Below, one piece after another: positions 1-11,576 of a DNA stretch of 64,000 nucleotides. The position numbers were made by a program, and so were the translations under genes. This DNA comes from Nepenthes gracilis. Lineage: Eukaryota > Streptophyta > Magnoliopsida > Caryophyllales > Nepenthaceae. The stretch spans positions 13,283,319 through 13,347,318 of the forward strand of contig BSYO01000006.1 in assembly GCA_033239525.1 (NCBI GenBank). The letters are read 5' to 3'. Numbering within the stretch: position 1 is the first letter of the stretch; each line of letters begins with the position of its first letter. The notes beneath the pieces were generated by a model, which worked only from the letters and a program-made list of their open reading frames with translations, ran no database searches and was not told the DNA's origin.

Positions 1-230
1 TTAATCTACCATCATGAACCAAAGGCCACATATTTTTACCCCTAATAGTTGGGTAAGTGATATGAGGTTATCTATGGTATCCTCACTACCCCTATGTCCC
101 CCCAGAGACTATACCCATAACATGCCCATACGATCTATAATACCTCTCATTAATGATGTCTTTGATGCCATCTCCTATGACAGTCGTATGGCTATGAGCA
201 TCCCTCCACAATAACAATATACCTCATTGA
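1..230 (-). repeat. Chromovirus 3' LTR, block 1
   Basis: This block matches 17732-17955 of the right-hand LTR, including shared words such as GAACCAAAGGCCA, GTGATATGAGGTTATC and AATATACCTCATT. The match stops abruptly at about 230 and resumes at 7943 with the next part of the LTR. No coding content is seen. Confidence 0.75.
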
Positions 231-1700
231 AAAGGACGTTTCGTCTTAAATTACACAATAAAATTTTGACACCGTGTAAAATTAGCAAAAATAGTACAAA
301 ATTAAATATTCAATACACATAAAGAATATTTATATCTAGATGATATGAACAATAACATGCATCACAAGTAAGATAAAAAAGTAATAAAAATAAAAGATAA
401 TTTTTGGTGACGAAGAAAAAACTCAATACCTATAATAATCGAGAAAAACCCTCTGAGTTTTAACGATCAGAGAAGATATCCACTATTAAAATTAACTTAT
501 AGATCGGGTGGTACAAACACGCAAACATAACCAATTTACTCCGGTCTTGTAATCTGTACCGATAAATTCCTTAGATTTGTCCGCAGCAATAGAATCGGAC
601 GCCTTCCGGTCTTCACGTCAATCTTCTCTCACGAACCAATTGAAGTAGCAAACTCCTCCGGAACCCCTTCTTCACAAAACACACGTCACCAACAAAGGTA
701 AAAGGGTAGGAGTATTGAATCAATAAAGTGCAAGTGGTGTGAATACCGTTAGCACAAGAAACATAATGATGTAATTACAGTTTTCTCAATTGGAGCAAGA
801 TTAAAGTAGTAAAAAATGAATTTCACTCAAAAGAGGGCACTCCAAAATGCTTCAGTAAAAGTTAGGACAACTGAAATAAGGACAAAATTTATAGAGAACT
901 CAAATATTACATTTAAGAAAACCTCGTTTCCTCAACACTCAAGCGCATGGCCAGTGCACCTAGGGTTTCAAGAGAAAATCGTATCGGGGCTCGAGCAAGA
1001 AGGCGATGAGCTTTGAGCGGATGGTTACTGGATTTTAGGCGTGAGCGCCCGGAAGGCACGGGGTTACTAGAATCGGGGCTCGAGCGAATGACGAGCACAT
1101 GGCAAGCGCAGGGCTTCTAGAATCGAAGCTCAAGCGGGTAGCAAGCAAATTGCAGGTGTGAAGCTCCTGGAACCCGGAACGGACAGCCACGAAAATTAGT
1201 TGATGCAGCACTTTGATGAATACAACACAACTCAATACATGACAAAATATGGTCACAAAATATACCAATCACAAAAATTATCCTATCAATCTTTCCCTTT
1301 AACAATTCTATGACAAAACACACAAAGTAAAAATAATACAAGAGAAGCACAGGTTCAAACACCACCGAAATAGAACCTATATATATAAAAATCTACACCT
1401 GGTGAGAAAGAAAAATAAAACAAGTAAACATAAATCTCCACACGAGAGCTGTTGTGTCGATATTTTAGCTGTCGTGCTGATACTATAACTGTGTTGCCTG
1501 GTCAACTATGGTTAGTACAAATAGATAAAATACAAAGAGATATAATATATCGAGAGCAATATAAAAAGAAGATAACTATGCACAATAACTTATGGCAACA
1601 TACACGTCATAAAAGAATAGAAATAGTAATAAGAGTCTCATAATAAATGAAGGTAGTAAAATCTGTAAAGTTAGTAAAACAAATAAAGGTAACACAATCA
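231..1700 (-). mobile_element. Probable Sirevirus (Ty1/copia) 3' LTR
   Basis: The sequence sits directly after (minus strand) a cluster of polypurine tracts and gag remnants typical of Sireviruses, so it should be the 3' LTR. It begins TG just after the interrupted chromovirus LTR. Part of it (about 619-1306) recurs at 7267-7942. Within it, 930-1170 is rich in CTCGAG and GAGCGC words. The exact right boundary could not be fixed. No gene is seen. Confidence 0.5.
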
Positions 1701-1717
1701 CCCAGAAAAAATCCAAG

Positions 1718-1785
1718 AAGAACTCCCCCTAACAAAAATAAGAATATCTCCCCCTAACAACAATAATAACGTCTCCCCCTATCAA
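1718..1785 (-). other. Multiple polypurine tracts of a Sirevirus
   Basis: Three CTCCCCCTA words at about 1722, 1748 and 1773 read as TAGGGGGAG on the minus strand. A fourth related purine run, AAAAAGGGAGAG, follows at about 1826-1840. Several GGGGGAG-type tracts close to the 3' LTR are a recognised hallmark of Sireviruses; ordinary copia elements have one. The tracts prime plus-strand DNA synthesis. Confidence 0.6.
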
Positions 1786-1859
1786 AATAGCAAACCACTA
1801 ATCCTCCCTCTAAGGTAGAGAGCTACTCTCCCTTTTTGTCACGAATGACCAAAGGGTAA

Positions 1860-2785
1860 TTGAGCTCACTCTTCTTGATTCAAATTTTCTTACCCCGTTT
1901 TATAGTATTACTTAAAGTAACATGATAATTTAAAAGGGTGATATGTTGAATGAAATGCTTTATCTTTGAGTTTTGCCAAAAATTATTTTGACATGACGTT
2001 ATGGGCGGTGGGGGACGAATATGGCCAACAATGTCGCACCCACGACATGTTGGGACAAATTTAGTATTGATGTTCGAATTATACCTTTGCTTCTGAATGT
2101 TTTGGGTATTGACCCAATTCTCTAGAGAAACACTTGACGACTAATCAATATGGGAAGACAATATGCTACTTTGTCTTGAGAAGGAAGTGGCTCGGACAAA
2201 TACAATTTTAGGGTTACAATTGGTTTGCAAGACATTTTCTAAATAACTCAACCCAATTTTATTTCCTCCAATTTTTCCCAAACCGAGCATATGGTCCAAT
2301 TGCTTGGACCTATTAGAAAATTGTTTGAAATTATATCAAGCAGCATCAATATCAGATTCAAGAGTTGTGATTTTTTCAGTAAAATAACTTTTCAATTTCT
2401 CAACTTCTTAAACTTTTGTATCTAACTCAAATTTAAGAGCTAATTTTTCTTTTTCCATTTTTGTCAGTTTACAGTTTAATAACACATTAGTTTTTCTTGA
2501 TCTGTAGATTTTCTTTAAATAATTTATCATATGTATCCTAAAGGTCATACAATTTAGCTTCTGACTCGTTCTCGAAGTCATCGAATAGATTAAGATTTTC
2601 TTCTAAACGTTCATCAGTTCCACACATCAAGGTCATAAAAGCCATGTACTTGACAGAGCTATCTTCAGTGCATCTTTCAACTTCTTTTTCTTCATCGTTG
2701 CTCAAGGTCGCATTAGCTTTTAAGGCTAGATGTGACGGAACAGATTTTTTTTCCTTAGTTAATTCTATCATTCAGAAGAGTAACA
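1860..2785 (-). pseudogene. Sirevirus gag remnant (coiled-coil and zinc-knuckle region)
   Basis: On the minus strand a short open part (2538-2771) contains a segment like HLALKAN with acidic clusters, as in Sirevirus Gag. Reading on, with several stops, come lysine-rich coiled-coil-like segments, then NKIGL, and at about 2012-2056 a zinc knuckle reading CRGCDIVGHIRP. The first two cysteines and the histidine are present but the last cysteine is lost (proline there). Gag would package the element RNA. Stops and the missing cysteine make this a relic. No pol was seen further right; the sequence passes into another LTR at about 2790. Confidence 0.55.
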
Positions 2786-2789
2786 GAAG

Positions 2790-5093
2790 CCCAAGACTCA
2801 CTTAAAGTTTTAGGGAAATATGGGCAGAATTTTCCCTAAAATTGGGCTGAACAAAAAAATATGAATCTATACAAAACCTGTATACGAACCAGTACATGCA
2901 CATATCTATCTATAAATACCATAATTTTCTTACAACATGCTTTCATAGGACCACGATGCCATCCATGGCATTTAATTGAACAATCCTATCAACTATATCA
3001 GAATCCAGATGAGAGATGCCAACTAGGACCGTTACAGAACATCCAGAAAATATAGAGCGGAAGTAGAACTATTAACCTGCAAAGGCATAGTTTCCTATTC
3101 ATCACATGCATCACATACATTTCAATACATTACCCATATATACATAAATATCCATAAGCATAAAAGAACCATGTATCAAAATTCGGATCTTTACATCCAA
3201 CAATTTCTTCAAGATAACTTCAAAATACTTCAGAATCCTCAAAAGTCTTCAGATTGAGCTCTAAGTCACTCTTTCTCAGCAGGTACCAGCTCTACAGTCT
3301 AATCTGAAGGTAAAAATAATAAAACAATGAGTTGAGGCCCAGCAAGGTACTAAAACATGCAATGGGTTTCAGAATGCAGAACGGTAATGCATTTATATTA
3401 AAGCATAAAAGCATTTAAGGTTAGGACGGTTCAAGGAAATAGAATAAGCCTAATTTAACGTTAAATCAAGCTTTGGAAATTAGAAGACAGTAAAATATGC
3501 TTTCGTGTAAGATACATATGCAGATGAACAGTAGTAAGAAAGTACTTACTCGTGACGATGGCAGAACAATACATGAAAGTAGAGAAGGCTCAATATAACG
3601 AAATCAAGTTTCGTAAATTAGAAATCATAAAACAGAAGTTAGAAATCAGAATTCGATATCAAACCAATGAGTTATAAAAAATTCTTTTCTATCAGTAAAG
3701 GGCCTTACTAGTAGACCCTACTAGTAGAGGGAGCGAATAATCGAGGATAGATTGTGTTAACTCCACACAATCTAAGGCCAGAAATAGTTGTCCCGTCTTA
3801 TGGGACATCCCTTCTCGCAAGATTCAGTATAGTACACGACCGAAAACAGAAACTACCCTCTAGGTTAATGCCCTGAAGAATGGCGGATTACATATAACTC
3901 TATGGACAGAGTTATCCTCGATTACCATCATAACGTTCTAAGGCATACCGGAGAACCTAATATGATTATATCTCAGTCATGGGTCCTAATTTACAATATC
4001 AGTAATATTTTTTTCTTTTTATTTCATAACCGAAAACCCCTATCAGTTTCAGAAATCAATCAGAGTTTCACAATAACTCTTCAGATCATTTCAGAATATA
4101 CAGTGACGGTCTAAAACCCTTTAGGTTCACTTCAAAATATACAGATATAGTTAGAAATCCTTCAGATTTGTTTCAGAATATACAGTATAAGCTCAAAGCC
4201 TTTCAGTTATGCTTCAGAAGTCCATAGTAATTTATCAATAAAAGTCCGTGTAAAATTTTCAGAAATAATTTATACCAGGAGCTTCCTTTTAATACAAATT
4301 AACTTTTATACAATAGAATTTATGGGTAAAAATTATTAAAACCCCTTCATTTTCGTGCCTAAGATTTTGCTAAAACTTTCGAACGATAAACGGACACTTA
4401 ACACATGCATTTTCATGAAATTAAAGCTAGATGTTGCAGTGTATATGTATAAACATGAAATCTGTCTAAACAATTTATAGGAATAGGCTTTATTTATACA
4501 GGACATAGAGAAACATGCTTTCAGAGTATAAATAACATTTTTGAGGTACAGAAAAGTAGTAAAAACGGAAAATAACATTCGAGGTACACTTGTCTGAGCT
4601 CGATCTACAGTTACCGTGACTCGGATCAAGACTAGACGGTCGATTTTCCCCTTTTCTTTCTTTTCTCTCTTCTTCCTCTCTTCTCTCCTTCGTTGCTGCT
4701 TGTGGCTGCTGTCCAAAATGAGCCAAAATGCCAAAATTCACCAATTAAAACGCAGGTGAAAAGAGATCACGTGCCTGGGCCCGTGACCGATGCTCGAGCA
4801 CCCATTGAGCGCAGGGCTTCTGCAGGCGCCTCGAGCGAGCGTGACCCCACTGCCAGCTTGCACTCGAGCACACACAGGCGCTTAGCGGGCGGGGGAGCTT
4901 CTGGTTTTTGTGCTTGAGCTGACCTCGAGCGCGCAGCAGGCGCAACCTACTGGCAGCGCTTCAACAACAAAATCCCGAGATTTTTCACCAATTTTCTTCC
5001 AATGCTAATATTTAACCGTCCAATAAGTCTAGTATTATTTATTGTTATATTAATTGCCTCATGTTAATTATATTTTAGACTCGGAACCTCACA
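2790..5093 (-). mobile_element. LTR of a second family (same family as the solo LTR at 8487)
   Basis: The minus-strand start at 5093 reads TGTGAGGTTCCGAGTCTAAA, almost the same as the start of the solo LTR at 8487. The two then run in parallel through an AATTAAT-rich part and a GAGCGC/CTCGAG-rich segment (4780-4940). Near the other end (about 2830-2900) it shares the motif around CAAAACCTGTA with the solo LTR end. The left terminus is not clear and no TSD was found. No internal coding region adjoins it. Open frames in it (for example 4336-4734) look fortuitous. Confidence 0.6.
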
Positions 5094-5565
5094 CATGCCC
5101 TCCCAAACACTCCTGTAGTCCGGCACGTCGTTTCAACCCTGCTAGCTACCAGTCATAGATCTGCGCCAGAACCGTCGCAAATGTAGCAGGAGACAGAATC
5201 CACACAACGAGCAAGATCGTCCAAGCAGGAGGATGCGTCAGCAGGATAACAAACTAGCCAATGTAGAGAAGCCACACCCATAATAGTAGCAGGGAGCCTC
5301 AAACTCTAACAATTGGATTGCTGTATGAACGGCAGAACTCAGCACCATGCTCAAAGAACACATCAAAGAGAGACTACTTCTTGTGGCAGCAGCACCATCC
5401 AGCTTGTGTGAAGGCCTATGATTGTTAAGCCAAATTTGCTTCTGACAACATAACACCACACCACACCAGCACCTCCAACACCTTCAACCGTCCACATCAA
5501 TTCCACAGCTTTTTTTTTTATTATTATTGTTTAAACCAACTGGTCACAGTAGGATTTCAGTCCAA
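5094..5565 (-). mobile_element. LINE 3'UTR fragment
   Basis: The sequence is closely similar to 28965-29430 and 59405-59870, the 3' untranslated parts of minus-strand LINE copies. Shared landmarks are CCTGTAGTCCGGCACGTCG, the CAATTGGATTGCTGTATGAA segment, a poly-T run at about 5510, and GGATTTCAGTCCAAAAT. It is cut at 5093 by an LTR end and at about 5565 it gives way to single-copy-looking sequence with COX15 exons. No open frame. Confidence 0.65.
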
Positions 5566-5679
5566 AATATCAATCAGAATCAGAATATGCCGATCCCAGA
5601 GTCAGCCCCTACTGACTTGCTGCTCATCTCACTTCAGCATTTGTTATATAATGTGGCCTACTCTGGACTGCTCTTTCAG

Positions 5680-6190
5680 TAGTTATGCCTGAACCACCTG
5701 CTGAGTCAGTAGTTTGGGTTAATGGGGCTACCAAAGTAAAGAGACTAGCCCTCCCTGTGAGCCTTCTTGTTGGGATCACTGCAGTATCAGGGGCCTTTGT
5801 TGCAGGAAATGATGCTGTACGAAACTTCTCTTTGTTTCTGTTCCATTTTATCTTATGGAATTTTCCATCCAATTATCTAGGTAAATCTGGATCTTAATAT
5901 AGTATTCTGCAATATATAAACATGCATTGCTAGGGCCATGCATATAATACTTTCCCGAAAATGGGTGATTCCTGGATTCCAGATGACATTTTCAGCATGA
6001 GGCCACTTATGCGCAAGTTCTTTGAGAATACAGCTACAGTGCAGGTACAATGTAAGCTTTTGAAATGCCACATTTCTACAGCTGGTGTACAGTTTTGTAG
6101 ATTTTGCACTTCAGTACGGACTATGCCTATGCTGGGAAGTACAATTATGTCCCTTGCTCGTTAGGTAGCTGATGATCAGCTGCTGCGCCC
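5680..6190 (+). pseudogene. COX15: Fragment of a COX15-type gene (mitochondrial heme A synthase), two exons
   Basis: COX15 converts heme O to heme A in the inner mitochondrial membrane for cytochrome c oxidase. Exon A (5680-5816) follows an acceptor CTCTTTCAG and encodes MPEPPAESVVWVNGATKVK followed by a hydrophobic helix ending SGAFVAGNDA. A 117-bp phase-0 intron (5817-5933, GT...AG) follows. Exon B (5934-6044) encodes TFPKMGDSWIPDD and then FFENTATVQ, the conserved COX15 loop, before a GT donor. A weak third exon start may lie at 6165 (DDQLL). Both exons are stop-free and splice in frame. The rest of the gene is absent on both sides (LINE debris upstream, no further exons to 7266), so this is a gene fragment. 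The exon order and GND-A/G junction agree with plant COX15 as I know it. Confidence 0.7.
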
Positions 6191-7266
6191 AATACTTTTG
6201 CAGATATTTGACACGGATAAGATTTTTATAGTTGGGGTAGGCTATACTTTCAACTTGGTGTATTGCAGTAGAGTGTTAAATGGACTAAAGTTGATGCATC
6301 ATCACTCAGTTGCTGTGCAAAATCAACAAAAGATACTGCATGTGAAGAAAATGGTAGTAGCTAAGATGAATTGTTGAGTTGGACGTGTAGTTATACACAG
6401 ATTGAATTTGAAATAATGTTATCCAGGAGAAAATTTGAGTGGAACAAATAGAAGAAAAAATTTGATAGAAGCATTTGAGACTTTGGTAAGCGGAGTTTAT
6501 AGAAGGAGTGAAGGCAAGAAAAGATTCAGATCTGTTGTGCTAAAATTGACGTTATGCATACCTATGTTTCTCGTACACCCATTTATGATAATCTATATTT
6601 TCTGTGTTAAATGAGCGTGGCATCATAATGTGTCTGGAGGAGAGCCTTGTGATATTTGTCAACTAATAGTCTGTTCCGTCTTTTCTGTTGTCTGAAATTT
6701 CCTTTGGCTGAACTTTTCTGTATTAATATTTAGCATCGTTTTTAAGGGATTACAAATTGCAATTTTTGTTTTGTATCGGCGGACTCATTATATTTGTTTC
6801 ATGTAGATAATGTTCTATTTGCCATTTATAACTACATTCTTTGTGACAATTTAAAAACTGGCTGCTGAAATTTATGCATTTGATTCAAGTGTACTAGTGC
6901 ACAAATGAATTATGATTTTCCAATATTCTCCCTTTGTTACTCCTTTACATGGATTTGAAGTCCAAAACTCCCCCTTCCCATATTTGGGGAAAAGGAAGAG
7001 TCAAAAGAGGTGAGATAAATTTTTACCCATTTGGTAGCCTTCCCTTTCCTCATTTGGTAAAGTTCTTGTTCAAAGAAAATCAAATCAAATCAATTAATAT
7101 CTGACTACTTTTGCTCTGGAGACGGTTACCTTCAAATACTTGTAAAAATTGAATCATGAGAGAGACTTAAGCATAGTAGTACCAGACTGGTGAGAAATGT
7201 ATCTCAGCTCCTCGCATTACCTTAAATGACCAATGGTTACCTAGTTACCTTGACTCTAATTATGGC
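6191..7266. other. Unassigned AT-rich stretch downstream of the COX15 fragment
   Basis: I see no convincing exon, repeat end or RNA gene. It looks like intron or intergenic DNA retained with the COX15 exons. The next recognisable block starts at 7267. Confidence 0.4.
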
Positions 7267-7942
7267 GGAATATCAATCTTCTCTCATGAACTGCTTGAAG
7301 TAGCAAACACCTCCGAAACCCCTTCTTCACAATACCCACATCGCCAATGAAGGTAAAAGGCAAGTGGTGAGAATACTGTTAGCACTTGAAACACAATGAT
7401 GTAATTGCAGTTTTCTCAATTGAAGCAAAATTAAAGTAGTAGAAAATGAATTTCACGCAAGAATGGACAATCCAGAATGTTTAAGCAAAAGTTAGGGCAA
7501 CTGAAAGAAGGAGAAAATTCATAGAGATCTTAAAAAACACGTTTAAAAAAATGGTTGTTGCCTTGGCACTCAAGTGCAGCTCGAGCTCACGGTGAGCACT
7601 CTTAGGGTTTCAAGAGGAAACCCAATCGGGGCTCGAGTGAGAAGGTGGTGAGTTTCGAGCGAATAGTTATTGGATTTTAGGCCCGAGCGCCCGATGAGCG
7701 TACGGAAGGCACAGAACTATTGGAATTAGGGCTCGAGCAGATGGCAAGCGCACTGCAAGCGCTGGGCTTCTGGAATCGAAGCTCTATCGGGTAGCAAGTG
7801 AACTACAATCGTGAGGCTCCTAGAACTCAGGAACGGATAGCCACGAAAATAAGTTGATGCAGCACTTCGATGAACACAACCCAATATCGACACATGACTA
7901 AATATGGTCGTGAAATATGCCAACCACAAAAATGACCCTAAC
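7267..7942 (-). repeat. Second copy of the Sirevirus-type LTR segment
   Basis: It matches 619-1306 along its whole length, starting TCAATCTTCTCTCAYGAAC and ending near CAACCACAAAAATGACC. Both ends are truncated compared with the left copy. It ends where the chromovirus LTR resumes (7943), next to a CTCAT that also occurs at the left edge of the whole 231-7942 block. It may be what is left of the 5' LTR of the inserted Sirevirus. Three CTCGAG words lie at 7581-7735. Confidence 0.55.
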
Positions 7943-8270
7943 TCTCATCACCATCATGATGTAGAAATCAGTACCGAATAAGTGTAGACTACACAAAGGA
8001 GTGGTAGCCTCCCATTCGATAAGATACCTTTGTGTTTTCATATGATTTCCTCAACATTGACTGTAGAAAGCCAATAACTCAAATACTCACACAATCGTGT
8101 ATGAAGCAAAGAAGGCTTTGCAATTATAACAATAGAAATATTGCTTGGTGCTGATAAAGACTATACACACGCAATCAAAGATAATGCAAATAATGTCATC
8201 ATTGGAAAAGAGGAAAAGTACCAATGATAGTTTAAATATTCGATCAAATACCCTAATATTATATTAAATC

Positions 8271-8305
<35 letters not shown>

Positions 8306-8486
8306 CTCATAGATTAACACATACCCCACACATAGCAGCACCCACGGCTGTCCTCTCCCTCTAACATAAACACACACCTACAGCACCCCTGCACCTCTCT
8401 CTCTCTCTCACATGACTACACACATACACACACGGCAGCAGCACCTTACACTGCCACTTCCATGCACACACCTCACCCAGTAGCAC
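7943..8486 (-). repeat. Chromovirus 3' LTR, block 2
   Basis: The block matches 17955-18480, including AAATCAGTACCGAATAAGTG, the GCAAAGAAGGCTTTGCAATT segment, a (TA)n run (8271-8301) and the ACACACAC-rich part. It is interrupted at 8486 by a solo LTR and resumes at 10710. Confidence 0.8.
8271..8301. repeat. (TA)n microsatellite in LTR
   Basis: Simple TA run in the chromovirus 3' LTR, also present in the 5' LTR at 18281-18304. Confidence 0.9.
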
Positions 8487-10709
8487 TGTGAGGTTCCAGA
8501 TCTAAAACATAATAAATATGAGGTAATTAATTTAATAATAATCAAAATTAGGTCTATTGTAGGCAGAAGTAAATTTATTAGAAGTAAAAATTGAGGGAAA
8601 ATTGGGTTGCTGTTGCTGAAGTGCTGCCCAGCAGTACTACGCCTGTTGTGCTCTAGGTTTGAGCGCAAAATCTACTGGCACAGTGCTCATTGTGCGCTCT
8701 CTAAGCATGGCCGGGCAGTGAGCACGCGCTCTCTGCACACTCGCCTGGTACTCTACGCGACCTGCTTTGAGATTTTTTATTTTTCCCATGAACAAAACCC
8801 TTAGACAGAGAGAGAGAATGACGAATAGGAGAGAGAAAGGAGGAGATCAAGGCCGTGGAGTCTGAATCTATCCGAGAGCTAGTTACAAAGGTTGTAGATC
8901 GCATCGAAGCAAGTGCTCTCATACCCTTTTTATCTTCTCTTTCAATTTTTATTCATTCTCTATTGAGTATTATCGTTCTGATACCTACCCAAATCATGAA
9001 AAATATATAACCCATGATCATTGCTCAAAGTATCTATGGTTTAATGTCTATTTTTACCCTCCGTTGACCCGGTTTGGCTTTACCAAACCCTAACCCGTAG
9101 CCTGCTCGGGTTCCCCCATTTTCCCTCCGATTAATTGTTGAATTGACTCCAAAATATAAATTATTATGTCCCAATTATGCACATACTTTGGCCGGGTGTC
9201 CGATTACATAAGTATCGACCCATTTACGATGTCCAGATGCTCTAAAACACCCTAACACTGTTCACCCAAAAATAAATGTAATTTTTGCATGCTCCCATCA
9301 TAATGAATTGCTATGTAAGCTATGACTAATTGTTTATGTGCAATTGTAAGCCCCGACAATGTCATTTTTTGCTGCGTTTGCAAAGAAATGTATTCTGGAG
9401 GACCCTAAAGTGAAAATTTTCATGATGCGGTAAGAAATTCTAATCCTTCCTACGTATTATGATATCTGTACATTCAAATTGACTTAAGAAAAGACTTAAG
9501 TCTAAAGAAAAGAATGCATTCGAATATGTGATCATATGTGTGATTGAAGGAAAGTCTATAATATGATATGTGATATGTGAACGATTAATATGAGAACGTT
9601 TGAATTCTCCGGATGGAGATAGTGCGAATTGAATTGGTTGTGGTGGACTTTCCCTCAAATGAATATGGAATAATGAAACTAGGACTATGGACTATGTTAC
9701 TATAGGTAATATCCCTTGGTATGACACGAGTATCACAATGGAGACTCAAAGATCACACTGGCCAGATATCTTAGCCGCTTATTGAAGTGGGTGATGCTCT
9801 TGTTTAGCCTTAGGATATTACTGTGGAAAGACGATGACTGCTCTAGATCGTAGGTGGTAAGGGTAGCGTTGATTATGCTATGCCACATTGTGTGAGCCTT
9901 AGATCATGTGGACTATCATGATCCTTTGCTCGTCCTCCCGCACCTTTTGTTAGTAAGGCCTATTGACCCTGACCGACTGACCCTGGTCCACAAAGATGAA
10001 TAACAATGTGTAAATCATAATCCAAAAAGAGAAGTGAACTACATACGAAAGCATACTTAATTATATTCCTGTTTAATGTATCTCTTTCATGCTTACACCT
10101 TTTCTTGCTTATCTTTGCCTATAACGATTATCGTTTTGTTATTATACACTTATTGGGTTGTTAGCTCACTCTTACTTCCCTTTCCTTCCAGATGAGCAAG
10201 CCATTATACCCGATGAGTCTGAATAGATCATGACCGCAGATTAGGCAGCTGATTTATATAGAAGAACTTTTGAGGATTTGGTTTTTGTTATTTTATACAA
10301 GGCATGAATGTTGTACAATTATTTTGATATTTATGGTTATGTATATGCATATTATGATTATTGATAGATGTACAGTAGTTTCCGTTATTCATTGATGGAT
10401 GTAGTAACTTCCGCAGGTATCCTTTGTGGTTACAAATGGGTTCCTAGTTGGCATCCTTCTTGAATTGATGTCATATTGGAGTTATGATGTCGGTGCCACT
10501 CTTGTTTATTGTGGCGTTTGGGTCCTGTGAAATGTGTTGTGATTTGTTTGTTGTTGTTGGAAGAGTTTGAGCAGTTTTAAATGAAATTTTGTCTATGTTG
10601 AGGTTGTATACTTGATGTACAGGTTTATTACAGGTTTTGTATTTTTGGCCGACATCTATATTCAGAGGAAACTCTACCAAATTTTCGATAGAAAATACGA
10701 AACGTCACA
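8487..10709 (+). mobile_element. Solo LTR (2223 bp) with 5-bp TSD
   Basis: It starts TGTGAGGTTCC and ends GAAACGTCACA, so the tips form the inverted repeat TGTGA/TCACA. AGCAC is present directly before (8482-8486) and after (10710-10714). It splits the chromovirus LTR cleanly. There is no internal coding region, as expected after LTR-LTR recombination. Relatives are 2790-5093 (minus) and about 26390-27360 (minus, partial). I see no gene in it. Confidence 0.85.
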
Positions 10710-11545
10710 AGCACACACCTTACACTGCCACTCACGTTGCAAATACACACTATGCTGCACTCACTGCACACAACACACACATTTATATATATAACACTGT
10801 TCACTTTTGTTTTTTAGAGCCTAAATGCGAGACTGTATTCTTCCCAATTCGTCAGCTTCTCACCAAATAAAATTATCAAACATGTAAATCAGGAAATTAT
10901 GTAACTTCATGGTATTAAGATTTAAGCTTTAATTTAATGTAAAGCCCAAAATTCTATTTCAAATGAGCCAAAGGCTCTATTTTTCCCTAAGCTTCCCTTA
11001 ACCAAAATTTTCCAAAATCAAGGCATGTAAATGAAAATTCAACAAACGGCAAGAAATACCGATGGTGGCGACTTCGAACCGTCTCGATGATACTCCCTTC
11101 GGCACCAATTAACGACAGTGGCAACAGTAACAGACTTTCAGCTACCCCTTTCTTGTTCTTTCTCTGTCTAATTTTGCTCGTAACCACCTGAAAAAGAAGA
11201 AGGCAATGATCTTAAAGAAAATGAGAGCAACTGAAAGGAAAAAATGAGGCTGACAACCGAGAGGAAGAAGAAAAGTGGTTTTCCAACTAATTGATTAGAG
11301 AAGAGGAAACCGTCATGGTGCAAAATCAGCCGGTGTTCTCTCCCTCTCTCCTTTCTTTCTTCCTTTCTTTCTTTCTATTTTTCCTTCTTCTTTCTTTATT
11401 TTCCTCATTTTTTTACATTATTATTATTATTATTTATTATATTTTATTTATTTATTTTATTTTTATTATTATTATCTTTTTTCTAAAAAAAAATTTGATT
11501 ATTATATAATTTATATTCAATTCAAAAATATTTGAAATGTTACAA
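10710..11545 (-). repeat. Chromovirus 3' LTR, block 3 (5' end of the LTR)
   Basis: It matches about 18500-19645. The shared order is ACACACAC-rich part, CACCAAATAAAATTATC, CGACTTC, a long TC/ATT low-complexity tract (11337-11480), then TTGATTATTATATAATTTA and the tip TGTTACA. On the minus strand the LTR starts TGTAACATTT at 11545. Confidence 0.85.
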
Positions 11546-11560
11546 TCTATCCCCGTAAAA
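11546..11560 (-). other. Polypurine tract of the chromovirus
   Basis: Minus strand reads ACGGGGATAGAT directly before the 3' LTR start TGTAACA. A purine tract abutting the 3' LTR primes plus-strand synthesis. Its position supports the LTR boundary at 11545. Confidence 0.65.
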
Positions 11561-11576
11561 AAAATTTTTGTCATCG

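Noticed and set aside
4336..4734. 132-residue frame as a gene
   Set aside because: It lies in an LTR, overlaps an alternative frame, has low-complexity K/R/E text and no motif.
5680..6190. Functional COX15 gene
   Set aside because: Only two exons and perhaps a trace of a third are present; the segments before and after them are absent within the window.
11337..11509. Serine/phenylalanine-rich membrane protein (also at 19358-19601)
   Set aside because: The frames are translations of a TC/ATT low-complexity tract in both LTR copies.
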